In this document: positions 28,006 through 37,367 of the stretch, piece by piece | Layout of the letters: each line of letters starts with the position of its first letter | Position numbering within the stretch: position 1 is the stretch's first letter | NCBI RefSeq assembly: GCF_018156225.1 | Contig: NZ_JAGTAR010000032.1 | Location: 1 to 63,961, forward strand | DNA: 63,961 nt | Direction of reading: 5' to 3' | From: Carboxylicivirga sediminis | GTDB lineage: Bacteria > Bacteroidota > Bacteroidia > Bacteroidales > Marinilabiliaceae | The notes under the pieces: generated by a model | Databases searched by the model: none | What the model was told of the DNA's origin: nothing | The model's input: only the letters and a program-made list of their open reading frames with translations | Translations under genes and position numbers: made by a program

Positions 28006-29556
28006 ATGGCACAAGAGGACGTTTTTAAGAAGCTGGTGGCTCACTGTAAGGAGTACGGTTTTGTTTTTCAGTCAAGCGAAATCTATGATGGATTAGGCGC
28101 GGTTTACGATTATGCGCAAAATGGTGTTGAGCTCAAGAATAACATCAAGAAATACTGGTGGGATTCGATGGTATTGCTGCACGAGAATGTGGTGGGTATT
28201 GACTCAGCCATTTTTATGCACCCAACTACCTGGAAGGCTTCGGGCCATGTAGATGCGTTTAACGATCCCTTGATTGATAACAAAGATTCTAAAAAGCGTT
28301 ACCGTGCCGATGTGTTGGTGGAGGACTTAATTCAGAAGTTCGAAGAGAAAATCAACAAGGAAGTTACCAAGGCTAAAAAGCGTTTTGGTGAGGCTTTTGA
28401 CGAAGCTCAATTCCGCGAGACGAATCCGCGCGTATTGGCTAATCAAAAGAAAATTGATGAGGTACACACCCGCTTTGCCAAAGCATTAAACGATAATGAT
28501 TTGGAAGATTTGCGTCAGATCATTGTCGATTATGAAATAGCCTGTCCTATTTCAGGGACTAAAAACTGGACCGATGTACGTCAGTTTAACCTGATGTTCT
28601 CAACCGAAATGGGTTCAACAGCCGATGGTGCACAAAAAATTTACCTACGTCCAGAGACGGCACAGGGTATCTTCGTTAACTACCTGAATGTGCAGAAAAC
28701 AGGTCGTATGAAGCTGCCATTTGGTATTGCCCAGATTGGTAAAGCTTTCCGTAACGAGATAGTGGCTCGTCAGTTCATCTTCCGCATGCGTGAGTTCGAA
28801 CAGATGGAAATGCAATTCTTTGTGCGTCCGGGTGAAGAGATGAAGTGGTTCGAATACTGGAAGGAAGCCCGCCTGCGCTGGCACAAGTCGCTGGGTATGG
28901 GTGAGGAGAAATACCGCTACCACGACCATGAGAAGCTGGCGCACTATGCCAATGCAGCTACCGATATCGAATTCAAAATGCCATTTGGGTTTAAAGAAGT
29001 GGAAGGTATTCACTCACGTACCGACTTCGACTTGTCTCAGCACCAGGAATTCTCTGGTAAGAAGATTCAATATTTCGATCCTGAGCTGAACAAAAGCTAT
29101 GTGCCATACGTGGTAGAAACATCTATTGGTGTGGACCGCATGTTCCTGAGCATCATGGCAGGTGCCTACAACGAGGAAGAGGTAGAGGGTAAAGATGGTA
29201 AGAAGGAAACACGTGTGGTACTAAACCTGCCACCGGTATTGGCTCCAATCAAACTGGCCGTTATGCCGTTGGTGAAGAAAGACGGACTGCCTGAAAAGGC
29301 ACGTGCCATTATTGATGAGTTGAAGTTTGACTTCAACTGCCAGTACGATGAGAAAGACAGTATTGGTAAGCGTTACCGTCGTCAGGATGCCATTGGTACA
29401 CCTTTCTGTGTAACGGTTGACCACCAGGCGCTGGAAGACGATACAGTAACCATTCGCTACCGCGACACCATGGAGCAGGAGCGCGTGAAAATTGCTGATC
29501 TGCAAGGTATCATCGGCAAGAAGGTGAGCATGCGCGAAGCGTTTAAGAATTTGTAG
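28006..29556 (+). CDS. glyS: Glycine-tRNA ligase, homodimeric type
   Basis: Charges tRNA-Gly. This is the single-chain alpha2 class II enzyme (516 residues; the alpha2beta2 form would be split into glyQ and glyS). It opens with FVFQSSEIYDGLGAVYDY, the family's N-terminal motif, and has motif 2 around AFRNEIVARQFIFRMREFEQ, motif 3 at SIGVDRMFLSIMAG, and a C-terminal anticodon-binding domain (about 415-516, ALEDDTVTIRYRDTMEQERV). It is monocistronic, with a terminator at 29617-29650. Confidence 0.96.
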   Translation: MAQEDVFKKLVAHCKEYGFVFQSSEIYDGLGAVYDYAQNGVELKNNIKKYWWDSMVLLHENVVGIDSAIFMHPTTWKASGHVDAFNDPLIDNKDSKKRYRADVLVEDLIQKFEEKINKEVTKAKKRFGEAFDEAQFRETNPRVLANQKKIDEVHTRFAKALNDNDLEDLRQIIVDYEIACPISGTKNWTDVRQFNLMFSTEMGSTADGAQKIYLRPETAQGIFVNYLNVQKTGRMKLPFGIAQIGKAFRNEIVARQFIFRMREFEQMEMQFFVRPGEEMKWFEYWKEARLRWHKSLGMGEEKYRYHDHEKLAHYANAATDIEFKMPFGFKEVEGIHSRTDFDLSQHQEFSGKKIQYFDPELNKSYVPYVVETSIGVDRMFLSIMAGAYNEEEVEGKDGKKETRVVLNLPPVLAPIKLAVMPLVKKDGLPEKARAIIDELKFDFNCQYDEKDSIGKRYRRQDAIGTPFCVTVDHQALEDDTVTIRYRDTMEQERVKIADLQGIIGKKVSMREAFKNL

Positions 29557-29616
29557 AAGTCAGTTGATAGTTATAAGGCTGAAGGCAGAAGTTGCCGGAT
29601 GCTATAAAATAGTAAT

Positions 29617-29650
29617 AAGCCCGGCTGTTAAATCAGTCGGGCTTTGTATT
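29617..29650 (+). terminator. Rho-independent terminator after glyS
   Basis: A 10-bp stem with one wobble (29617-29626 with 29635-29644), an 8-nt loop and a T-rich tail, 60 bp after the glyS stop codon. Confidence 0.85.
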
Positions 29651-29693
29651 TCTATAAATAAAATGTCAAATCAGGCTTTTAGAAGATAAAAAT

Positions 29694-29918
29694 TCAATTC
29701 TTCTTATTCTTCTTCTTTTCTGCTTCAGCCTTTTCTTCTTCCTGTCGTTTCTTCCATTCCTCAACTGTTTCAAACTTTGGTGCATCCGGATCTCCATCGC
29801 GGTAGCCTTCTTTGTATTCGGGGTATTCATCATAGCCACTACCAGAGATGCCAATGCTTTTGCAGCCAAAGATGCCGGTAAAAAGTAGGAGGCAGGTCCC
29901 ATACATAAGATGCTTCAT
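29694..29918 (-). CDS. Small lipoprotein with a charged C-terminal tail
   Basis: A 74-residue lipoprotein with signal peptide MKHLMYGTCLLLFTGIFGC (lipidated Cys19), an acidic and Tyr-rich segment (GYDEYPEYKEGYRDGDPDA), and a tail of alternating Glu and Lys predicted to be a single helix. I do not recognise the family. Its length and charge pattern would suit a small envelope tether, but that is only a guess. Confidence 0.6.
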   Translation of the reverse strand: MKHLMYGTCLLLFTGIFGCKSIGISGSGYDEYPEYKEGYRDGDPDAPKFETVEEWKKRQEEEKAEAEKKKNKKN

Positions 29919-30156
29919 AATGTGATGTGTTGAGTTTATTAAGTGTATTTAAAAATAGCAATAATAAATTAATTGCTTTGTACGAAAATAAACGCAGCTC
30001 ACGAGTTTGATGGGTTCATTAAGATCTTTACAGTTTTCTTTTGATGAATATTAATGACGGGCCATGGAATCTTATATGCAAATGGTAACTTATAAAGAAC
30101 TTTCGTCATTAAAAACTTATTATCATCTATATTAGCAAGCAAATAAAACTAAGGGT

Positions 30157-30408
30157 ATGGCAGTTGTTTATGTTTCAGTCGCTTCATTGGCAATGAATCT
30201 TGTATTGGGGAAATACCGTGCTAACTACAAAAAGATGAGCATACCCTGGTGGTTGCTCATCCATGCTTCAATACCGGTGTTGATACCCTTGCGCATATGG
30301 CTGGATACACCTGTTGCCTTTATTCCACTATTTATAGCGATTGCTATATTAGGGCAATTTATAGGGTCGCGTTACCTGGTTCGTCGAGCGAAAGAAACAA
30401 ATGAATAA
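30157..30408 (+). CDS. Small integral membrane protein
   Basis: An 83-residue protein with two or three hydrophobic segments (about 2-17, 29-46 and 51-72) and a basic C-terminus (RYLVRRAKETNE). No motif is recognised. It starts at an ATG preceded by a purine-rich AACTAAGGGT. It stands alone between two minus-strand genes. Confidence 0.6.
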   Translation: MAVVYVSVASLAMNLVLGKYRANYKKMSIPWWLLIHASIPVLIPLRIWLDTPVAFIPLFIAIAILGQFIGSRYLVRRAKETNE

Positions 30409-30473
30409 AGAATAAGGGATGGAGCAACCTCATAGTGATTATGATTTTCTGAAGGTAGCACCTAAAAGATATA

Positions 30474-31154
30474 CTAATTCAATTCCAGTACGTTCAGCAT
30501 CCTCTTAAACTCTTCAAATGGCTCAGCTTTTAACACCAGCATTTCGTTGGTTATCGGATGCTCAAATTCCAGTTGACGGGCATGCAGCAGCATGGTGGTC
30601 ATGTTCCAACGCTCTTTAAACAAGCGGTTTTGCTTGTTGCAACCGTGCGGCCGGTCGCCAATTATTGGGTGGCGCAGGTGGTTCAAGTGTTTGCGTATCT
30701 GGTGCATCCGCCCTGTTTTGGGGTATGCCTCAATCAACGAGTAGCGCGATGTGTCAAATTTGCCAAACGGAATGTGCAGTTCACTTCGCCGGATGGTTTT
30801 AAAGTGAGTAATGGCATCTTGTGTTTTACCACGGTCATTGGTGAGGGCATAGTCCACCACAATGGCATCAGGGAAATATCCACGTACGATGGCAATGTAT
30901 GTTTTTTGCGTTTCCGGATTCTCAAAGATGGTTTTCAGTCTGGCTGCTACACGGCTGTTTAGTGCAAACACCAGAATGCCCGAAGTCTTCCGGTCAAGCC
31001 GATGCACCGGGTATACTGTTTTGCCAATCTGATCGCGGACCATCTGCAGGGCAAACTCCTCAGCATCGGCCGCAATAGAGCTGCGGTGCACCAGCAGGCC
31101 GTGGGGCTTGTTGATAACAACCAGGTATTGGTCTTGGTATATAATTTCGAGCAT
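30474..31154 (-). CDS. Pseudouridine synthase, RluA family (TruC-like)
   Basis: A 226-residue stand-alone catalytic domain without an S4 domain. The active-site motif is HRLDRKTSGIL, with Asp54 as nucleophile. IIYQDQYLVVINKPHGLLVH at the N-terminus and RMHQIRKHLNHLRHPIIGD in the C-terminal half are typical of the RluA/TruC group. The absent S4 domain and short length favour TruC, which modifies U65 of certain tRNAs; an RluA-type rRNA/tRNA target is possible too. Confidence 0.85.
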   Translation of the reverse strand: MLEIIYQDQYLVVINKPHGLLVHRSSIAADAEEFALQMVRDQIGKTVYPVHRLDRKTSGILVFALNSRVAARLKTIFENPETQKTYIAIVRGYFPDAIVVDYALTNDRGKTQDAITHFKTIRRSELHIPFGKFDTSRYSLIEAYPKTGRMHQIRKHLNHLRHPIIGDRPHGCNKQNRLFKERWNMTTMLLHARQLEFEHPITNEMLVLKAEPFEEFKRMLNVLELN

Positions 31155-31183
31155 AGCTGTATTTTGTTACAAAGGTATTGGAA

Positions 31184-31208
31184 AAGCTGATAGCTGTTAG
31201 CTATTAGT
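31184..31208. repeat. AGCTGTTAGCTAT dispersed repeat, copy 1
   Basis: It contains the 14-mer TAGCTGTTAGCTAT (31191-31204), which recurs exactly at 34097-34110. Each copy is built from overlapping AGCTRTTAG-like units. Confidence 0.5.
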
Positions 31209-31293
31209 GCGAATCAATAGTTGAGCCCACTCCGGGTTACTATTTGTAATATATTAATATACCGCTGGTTGCATTCATGGTATGTTAAAATTA

Positions 31294-31368
31294 AATCCCT
31301 TCGGGATAAAGAAAATGTCCGTAGGACATTAACAATAATAGCCCCGTGCGAAGCGCGGGGTTGTTAAT
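31294..31368. repeat. REP-like palindromic element (three stacked hairpins)
   Basis: Three palindromes follow in 75 bp: ATCCCTTCGGGAT (31295-31307), AATGTCCGTAGGACATT (31314-31330), and a longer hairpin. The outer arms of that hairpin, ATTAACAA and TTGTTAAT (31328-31335 and 31361-31368), enclose an inner 8-bp stem CCCCGTGC/GCGCGGGG (31342-31349 and 31353-31360, one wobble) closed by a GAA loop. The GCGAAGC tip is the very stable DNA mini-hairpin. This layout resembles REP/RAYT-type mobile repeats of Bacteroidota. Confidence 0.6.
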
Positions 31369-31503
31369 ATGGTGAGAAAACAATCCTGATATGGGTTGAA
31401 GGTTTATAGTTAAGCAAGTTTTAACGATTGATTCACATTATTAGCTTTTTTTCTAATCCAATTACATTACGTATTTTCACATGCAAAATATAAACACACT
31501 ACC

Positions 31504-33996
31504 ATGTTCGACAAATTGAAAGGCTATCTGCCTTATTTAGGCGCAGTTTTGTTATTTATCGTTTTAAGTTTTGTTTACTTCTCACCAGTGCTGGAAGGGA
31601 AGCAATTGCCGCAGCTGGATAATACCCATGCCAAGGCCATGTCAAAAGAGTTAAACGACTATGAAAAAGAAACCGGTGAAAAGGCCATGTGGACCAACTC
31701 CATGTTTGGCGGTATGCCGGCCTACCAGATTAAAAGCGACTCGTCCAAAAATATTTTCAGTTACCTGAACCGCTACACGCGTTTGGGTTTACCATACGAA
31801 ACTGTAGCCATCGTGTTCTTATACATGCTGGGTTTTTACCTTTTGCTGTTGAGTATGAAAGTTGATCACTGGCTCAGTGTGATTGGGGCCATTGCCTTTG
31901 CCTTTGGTTCCTACAACCTCATAATAATTATCGCCGGGCACATCACAAAAACCTATGCCATTGCGCTGATGGCACCGGTGGTGGCAGGTGTGCTGTATGC
32001 CTATAATCGCAACCGCTTTATTGGTGTGGTGATAACCACTGTGGCATTGGGGATGGAAATTGCCTATAACCATGTGCAGATTACCTATTACCTGGCGTTT
32101 ATGGTGGGTTTCATTGTGCTGTCGCGATTGGTATATGCTATTAAAGAAAAGGCCATTAAGCCTTTTGCCCAAACAACGGGTATGTTAGTTATTGCTGCTC
32201 TGCTGGCGGTGTTGCCCAATATTACCAACCTGTGGACCACTGCTGAGTATGGTAAATACTCCATCCGTGGTGCTTCAGAGCTAACGCCCAAAGAGGGTCA
32301 TAAGGAGCATTCGGGGTTGGATGTGGACTATGCCTTTAGCTGGAGCTATGGCAAGCACGAAACATTAACGCTGCTAATCCCTAATATTGTAGGTGGTGCT
32401 TCTGAAGCTCTGGCTAATTCAGATGATGCTATGAAGCACGTTGATCCACGTTTGAAAGAATATGTGGGGCAATCGAGCCAATACTGGGGTGGTCGTATCT
32501 TCACCAGTGGACCCGTTTATGCCGGTGCCTTAATATGCTTTTTATTCTTTATTGGCGCCTTCTATTACAAGGGTAAAGAGCGCTGGTGGTTGATTGGAAT
32601 TACCGTGTTTTCAATATTGCTGGCCTGGGGTAAAAACCTGCAGTGGTTCAACTATTTCATGTTCTACAATTTCCCCTTATACAATAAATTCCGAACTGTT
32701 GAGATGGCGTTGGTATTGGCCTCTATGGCTATGCCGGTGTTAGGCTTTCTGGGCTTAAAAACCATTCTGGAGAAGCCAGAGGAGCTTAAGAAAGATAGCA
32801 AGAGGTTTGCCATTGCTTTCGCACTAACAGGTGGTGTTAGTCTATTATTTGCTTTATTTCCGGGTGCCTTTGGAATATATGAGTTTCTGTCGCCAATGGA
32901 GTCACAACAGTTTGGTGCACAGATACAACAAGGTGGTGAGCAGGCTCAAATGTACCAGCTATTGGAGTCTAACCTGATTGCTGCGCGTCAGGTATTAATG
33001 ACTTCCGATGCATGGCGCTCATTTGTATTCATCTTGCTTGGTTCGGGTTCTATTTGGTTTTTTGCACAAGGAAAGCTTCAGAAGCGTTACCTCATGTGGG
33101 GACTGGCTTTAATTGTCTTTATTGACCTTTGGGGCGTATCAAAGCGCTACCTGAACAATGATAATTTTGTGACCAAAACAAAGGCACGTCAGGAACTGGC
33201 CCAGTCCAAAGCCGATCAGGCCATTTTGAAAGATACTGATGATTATTACCGGGTATTCCCAATCAACCGTGATCCGTTTAAAGATGGCTTTACCCCATAC
33301 TGGCATAAGTCGGTTGGTGGATTTCACGGTGCCAAGCTGCGCCGTTACCAGGATGTGGTTGATAAGTACCTAATGAATGACTGGCAGGAGCTGGTGCGTG
33401 TGCTTCAAACAGCTCAAACACCAGGCGAACTGGAAGTGGCCATGGAGAGCATGCCGGTATTAAACATGATGAATGCGAAGTACATAATCTATAGTGGCAA
33501 TGCAGCGCCTATCTTCAATCCTAACTACATGGGCAATGCCTGGTTTGTGAAAGATGTTCAGCAAGTGGCTAGTCCTGATGAGGAGATTGCCGCGTTGGGA
33601 ACTACCGACTTACATAGAACAGCAGTGGTTGAGAAGCGCTTTATCGAGCAGGTACAGGGCTATGCTGTAGATTCGGTGATGGGACGTATTCAGTTGACAC
33701 ACTATGCACCCGACTACCTGATATTTGAGTCGAATGCACCACAGGATCAACTGGCTGTTTTCAGTGATATCTACTACGACAAAGGGTGGAAAGCCTATAT
33801 TGATGGAAAAGAAGCGGAGATGATACGTACCAACTATATTCTGCGCGGCTTGATGATTCCGGCTGGTGAGCACGATATTGAGTTCCGTTTTAAGCCACAA
33901 TCTTTTGCTGTAGGACAAACAGTGGCCATCATCAGCTCCATCATCATTCTGTTGCTTATCATTGGTGCCGTTGTAATCGCCCGTAAGAAGCAGTAA
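31504..33996 (+). CDS. YfhO-family polytopic membrane protein
   Basis: An 830-residue integral membrane protein with about 12 helices: two-thirds of the chain consists of helices, with a large periplasmic loop (about 565-790) and a final helix before a basic C-terminus (VVIARKKQ). It has the GT-C-like layout of YfhO/DUF6044-type proteins: first helix, then a luminal loop MWTNSMFGGMPAYQIKSD near 57-75, where an acidic or aromatic motif is expected. In Firmicutes, YfhO-like proteins glycosylate lipoteichoic acid, so a lipid-linked sugar transferase is likely here, but no partner gene is close. It is monocistronic with a strong terminator. Confidence 0.8.
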   Translation: MFDKLKGYLPYLGAVLLFIVLSFVYFSPVLEGKQLPQLDNTHAKAMSKELNDYEKETGEKAMWTNSMFGGMPAYQIKSDSSKNIFSYLNRYTRLGLPYETVAIVFLYMLGFYLLLLSMKVDHWLSVIGAIAFAFGSYNLIIIIAGHITKTYAIALMAPVVAGVLYAYNRNRFIGVVITTVALGMEIAYNHVQITYYLAFMVGFIVLSRLVYAIKEKAIKPFAQTTGMLVIAALLAVLPNITNLWTTAEYGKYSIRGASELTPKEGHKEHSGLDVDYAFSWSYGKHETLTLLIPNIVGGASEALANSDDAMKHVDPRLKEYVGQSSQYWGGRIFTSGPVYAGALICFLFFIGAFYYKGKERWWLIGITVFSILLAWGKNLQWFNYFMFYNFPLYNKFRTVEMALVLASMAMPVLGFLGLKTILEKPEELKKDSKRFAIAFALTGGVSLLFALFPGAFGIYEFLSPMESQQFGAQIQQGGEQAQMYQLLESNLIAARQVLMTSDAWRSFVFILLGSGSIWFFAQGKLQKRYLMWGLALIVFIDLWGVSKRYLNNDNFVTKTKARQELAQSKADQAILKDTDDYYRVFPINRDPFKDGFTPYWHKSVGGFHGAKLRRYQDVVDKYLMNDWQELVRVLQTAQTPGELEVAMESMPVLNMMNAKYIIYSGNAAPIFNPNYMGNAWFVKDVQQVASPDEEIAALGTTDLHRTAVVEKRFIEQVQGYAVDSVMGRIQLTHYAPDYLIFESNAPQDQLAVFSDIYYDKGWKAYIDGKEAEMIRTNYILRGLMIPAGEHDIEFRFKPQSFAVGQTVAIISSIIILLLIIGAVVIARKKQ

Positions 33997-34037
33997 GAAA
34001 TTAAGATACAGGAAGAGTTAATCTTCATTTAAAAACC

Positions 34038-34083
34038 AAGGGCCGTATCCTGTCGAATAATCGTTGGATACGGCCCTTTTTTT
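34038..34083 (+). terminator. Strong terminator after the YfhO gene
   Basis: A 13-bp perfect stem (34038-34050 with 34066-34078), a 15-nt loop and a seven-base T run. Confidence 0.92.
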
Positions 34084-34094
34084 AGCTTTTGGCC

Positions 34095-34119
34095 GCTAGC
34101 TGTTAGCTATCAGCTATTA
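34095..34119. repeat. AGCTGTTAGCTAT dispersed repeat, copy 2
   Basis: It shares the exact 14-mer TAGCTGTTAGCTAT (34097-34110) with copy 1. It sits just behind the terminator in the gap before the GH3 gene. Confidence 0.5.
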
Positions 34120-34252
34120 CCAAGTGCTTAATTTCCTTTGAGTTTTGCATTAAGTCCTGGGTCTTATGTCTTGTCTTTATATTTCATTATGTCTTAAGGA
34201 TCGCATCTTAATGTCCATTGTGTAAATAAAGATGCCATCCTTCGGTCTTTGG

Positions 34253-36943
34253 TCATCTGCCTTCAGACACTGTCAATGTGGAGCGCAGTCTGATGTCATT
34301 GGATGAGGCGCCAATCATGATTCTGAAATCACCTGGTTCAATCACCCTGTCCATGGCTTCGTTGAGCATGCTCAGCTGCTCGGGCGTAATGGTAAAGCTG
34401 ACTTCTTTTGTTTCACCTTGCTTCAGGTGAATGCGCTGAAAACCTTTCAGCTCCATTACTGGACGAACGACTGATGCATACAAATCTTTGATATACATCT
34501 GTACCACCTCATCGCCATCGTAGGCACCGGTGTTTGTAATCTTAAAACGCACGGTGCTCGATTCACCGGCAGCAATAACCGGTTGATCTATCTCTAGTTT
34601 GCTATAGGCGAATGAGGTATAGCTCAGTCCATAGCCAAAGGGGAAAAGCGGTTTGCCACTCAGGTTAAGGTAGTCATCGCCACGGCCAGTAGGTTTATGG
34701 TTGTAATACAGTGGTAACTGTGACTCATGTATAGGGAAGGTGATAGGCAGACGTCCGGCCGGGTTATAATCGCCAAATAGCACATCGGCCACCGCATTAC
34801 CACCCTCATCGCCCGGATACCAGGCATCAACGATAGCGGGCACATCATTTATCCAGTTGTTCATGGTAATGGCGCTGCCACCAATCAACACAACTACCAC
34901 CGGTTTCCCTGTGGCTGTCACTTCTTGTATTAACGCTTCCTGGTGACCCGGCAGCGTCAGGTAGGCTCTGTCTCTGAACTCGCCTTCTTCGATGCCAACA
35001 ACGACTATAGCCACATCACTTTTTTTAGCGATGTTAACGGCTCCTTTTATCTCTTCTTGCCAGCGGTCTTTTACCCCTGCATTCCAAATCAGTTTCAGGT
35101 TGACATTGCCCGTGGTTTCATAAAATTCCAGTCGTATGTCATAGGTCTTGCCTTTGACAAAATGATAAGGCCTGGTCAGCTGTCGGAAGGTTTGTTTCTG
35201 CCAGTTATCAATGTGTAGCTCATCATTGATGTAGAGGCGATAGCCATCGTCCCCTTTAATGCCAATCTCATATTGGCCGGTGGCAGGCGCCGTCAGTTGT
35301 CCGGTCCAGCGAGCCGAATAGAAATCGTAATTGATGGTGGCCTGGTCGGGCGAGAAAAGCGTCCAGCGGAAATCAATCACTGGATCGATGCGCTCCAAAG
35401 CAGGTTCGCCTTCAAGCGTAATATTGTTAAAATACGCGGCTTTCAGGCCCTTTTGTTTTTCATTTGCCAGTTGATGCGAAAGCTGTCCGGCTGGTATCGT
35501 TACGAAGCTTTCAGATTCGCGTCCGCAGCCGGGAGCATAGTTTACCTGGCAGGCAGTGCCCAGCTTTTGTTGGATGCCATCCTTGATGCTAACAGATTCG
35601 TTACCCGGACCAGAGTAGCCGCCTAAGCGAGCTTCCACAGCATCGGTACCAATAAGAGCAATGGAGAGTATCTCTTTACTAAGAGGCAATGTGTGATGGT
35701 CGTTTTTAAGCAGTACCATCGACTTGAGTGCTGCCTGTTTGGCCACCTCACGGTGCGCCTGGGAGCCATTCACCTTGTCGGCCTGTGCAGGATCGATATA
35801 AGGATTTTCAAACAAGCCCAGCTTAAACTTAGCTCGCAGAACGCGTCTCACTGCTTCGTCAATGGCTGCTTCATCAATCATGCCTTCCTCAAAGGCCTCG
35901 AAGAATAGCGGATAGTGGTCGTACGAAGTCTGGAAGATCACATCCAGCCCGTTTTCAATTGCCTGTTCAGTTGATTCGGCATAATTCTTTGCCGTGTAAT
36001 GCAACACATTGGCCCCACCTGTAGCACCTGCATCGGAAATAACGAAACCATCGAAGCCCCATTCATCTTTCAGTTTTTTATTAAGCAACCAGTCGTTGGC
36101 GGTGCATTGGCGTCCATCCAGCGAGTTGTAAGAAGTCATTACCGACCAGGCCTGTCCATCAATAAAGCACTTCTTAAAGGCTGGAAAGTAAATTTCCTCC
36201 AACAGGCGCTCGTTAAAGTGAATGGGGTAGCTATCACGTCCGCCATCACCAACGTTAGCCACAAAATGCTTTGGGGTGGTGATAACGCCCGATTTTTCAA
36301 ACTGGGTGATAAAGGAATAGGCCATCTGTGTGGTCAGGTAAGGATCCTCACCATAGGTTTCTTCGGTGCGTCCCCAGCGCACATCGCGTGCTATATTCAG
36401 CACTGGTGATAATATTTGGCGGATACCGCGCGTTTTGGTTTCCTGGGTGATGGCACGCGCCACATCGCCAATCATCGTGGTATCCCAGCTGGCGGCCAGG
36501 CCAATGGCTTGCGGAAATGCCGTGGCACCATCGCGCACCAGTCCATGCAATGCTTCATCAAACGGGATGATAGGTATGCCCAGGCGGGTTTCTTCCACAA
36601 AGTATTTCTGGATGTCGTTAATGAGTTCGGCTGTTTCCTGTGCCGTGCCTTCGCCCAAATAGTCGAGCAGTTGTTCTACTTCATTGGCCGACTGGCCCTT
36701 GGTGGCCACCTGAAAGCCAAATATACCATGGCGATAGCGCTCTTTACCATCCGATAAGTCACCCGGTATCATAAACAGTTGCCAGAACTTTTCTTCCAGC
36801 GTCATTCGCGACAGTAGATCATCAACCCTGTCCTCAATGGGTAATTCCGGATTTTTGTAAGCAGGGTCATCTGCCTGTTGACAGCCGTGTAGCAACATAA
36901 ATAATGTCACCAAAAGCAGGCTGATTGTGTGAAATCGTTTCAT
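34253..36943 (-). CDS. Beta-glucosidase-type lipoprotein (GH3 with PA14)
   Basis: An 896-residue glycoside hydrolase family 3 enzyme that removes terminal beta-linked sugars. The N-terminus is a lipoprotein signal (lipobox LLHGC, Cys21), so it is attached to the envelope. The GH3 TIM-barrel (about 35-390) carries PKHFVANVG and the nucleophile Asp304 in GFVISDAGAT. The C-terminal GH3 domain follows and is split by a PA14 domain (about 495-630, with APATGQYEIGIKGDDGYRLY), which often binds carbohydrate. A fibronectin III-like domain (about 800-895, GDEVVQMYI and LKGFQRIHLKQGETKEV) closes the protein. The acid/base residue lies beyond the PA14 insertion, as in barley-type enzymes. No SusCD genes are near, and the exact glycan is unknown. 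Confidence 0.93.
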   Translation of the reverse strand: MKRFHTISLLLVTLFMLLHGCQQADDPAYKNPELPIEDRVDDLLSRMTLEEKFWQLFMIPGDLSDGKERYRHGIFGFQVATKGQSANEVEQLLDYLGEGTAQETAELINDIQKYFVEETRLGIPIIPFDEALHGLVRDGATAFPQAIGLAASWDTTMIGDVARAITQETKTRGIRQILSPVLNIARDVRWGRTEETYGEDPYLTTQMAYSFITQFEKSGVITTPKHFVANVGDGGRDSYPIHFNERLLEEIYFPAFKKCFIDGQAWSVMTSYNSLDGRQCTANDWLLNKKLKDEWGFDGFVISDAGATGGANVLHYTAKNYAESTEQAIENGLDVIFQTSYDHYPLFFEAFEEGMIDEAAIDEAVRRVLRAKFKLGLFENPYIDPAQADKVNGSQAHREVAKQAALKSMVLLKNDHHTLPLSKEILSIALIGTDAVEARLGGYSGPGNESVSIKDGIQQKLGTACQVNYAPGCGRESESFVTIPAGQLSHQLANEKQKGLKAAYFNNITLEGEPALERIDPVIDFRWTLFSPDQATINYDFYSARWTGQLTAPATGQYEIGIKGDDGYRLYINDELHIDNWQKQTFRQLTRPYHFVKGKTYDIRLEFYETTGNVNLKLIWNAGVKDRWQEEIKGAVNIAKKSDVAIVVVGIEEGEFRDRAYLTLPGHQEALIQEVTATGKPVVVVLIGGSAITMNNWINDVPAIVDAWYPGDEGGNAVADVLFGDYNPAGRLPITFPIHESQLPLYYNHKPTGRGDDYLNLSGKPLFPFGYGLSYTSFAYSKLEIDQPVIAAGESSTVRFKITNTGAYDGDEVVQMYIKDLYASVVRPVMELKGFQRIHLKQGETKEVSFTITPEQLSMLNEAMDRVIEPGDFRIMIGASSNDIRLRSTLTVSEGR

Positions 36944-37367
36944 AGTTTTTTCATTATTGAATTGGCAGCTTTATAGTCCAAACAAGCCACCTGTACTGTT
37001 TTTCTTAAGGCAATAGAGTATTCAAACATAAAGGAATCAATATTTTGCCTGGTTTAGGGGTGAGGCATGTTCAATTATGCTGATACTTTTAAGGCACTAT
37101 TGAGGTAGCGGTTAATAACACTGCATATGGTTATATGGAATCCCCTTAGACAGGGAATGTAGAAGGGATGATAAGGAAGTTGGTTATGACCCACGTGGGT
37201 CATAAGGTATCTGCAGTATCTGTAGTGGTGCAAATGGGGCTATGTTTTTATTCTATTGTAAGTAGTTGCCTGGCCCCGGCATCTTGAGAGTGAATCATAG
37301 GTTCTGTGTCTCATGTTCCAGAAAAATAATTATTGACAAAAATGGTAGTCAGTTATAAATTCAGAGT
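36944..37367. other. Intergenic region between divergent GH3 and membrane-protein genes
   Basis: This 424-bp gap contains a 22-bp perfect palindrome at 37184-37205 (listed separately) and a TATCTGCAG/TATCTGTAG direct repeat right behind it (37208-37225). I see no ORF or structural RNA. It presumably holds the promoters for both divergent genes. Confidence 0.55.
37184..37205. promoter_or_regulatory. 22-bp perfect palindrome, candidate operator
   Basis: The two 11-bp halves TTATGACCCAC and GTGGGTCATAA are exact reverse complements with no spacer. The site is about 240 bp from the GH3 start and 163 bp from the membrane-protein start. Its length suits a dimeric repressor or activator. As an RNA hairpin it would have no loop, so a DNA site is more likely. 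Confidence 0.5.

Larger units (their letters stand above)
31155..31503. other. Intergenic region with dispersed and REP-like repeats
   Basis: This 349-bp gap between truC and the YfhO gene contains the AGCTGTTAGCTAT-type repeat at 31184-31208 and a stack of three palindromes at 31293-31368, each listed separately. No ORF or RNA gene is seen. Confidence 0.6.

Noticed and set aside
35273-36409. Long plus-strand open frames inside the GH3 gene
   Set aside because: GH3, PA14 and FnIII motifs are all on the minus strand; the plus frames carry none.
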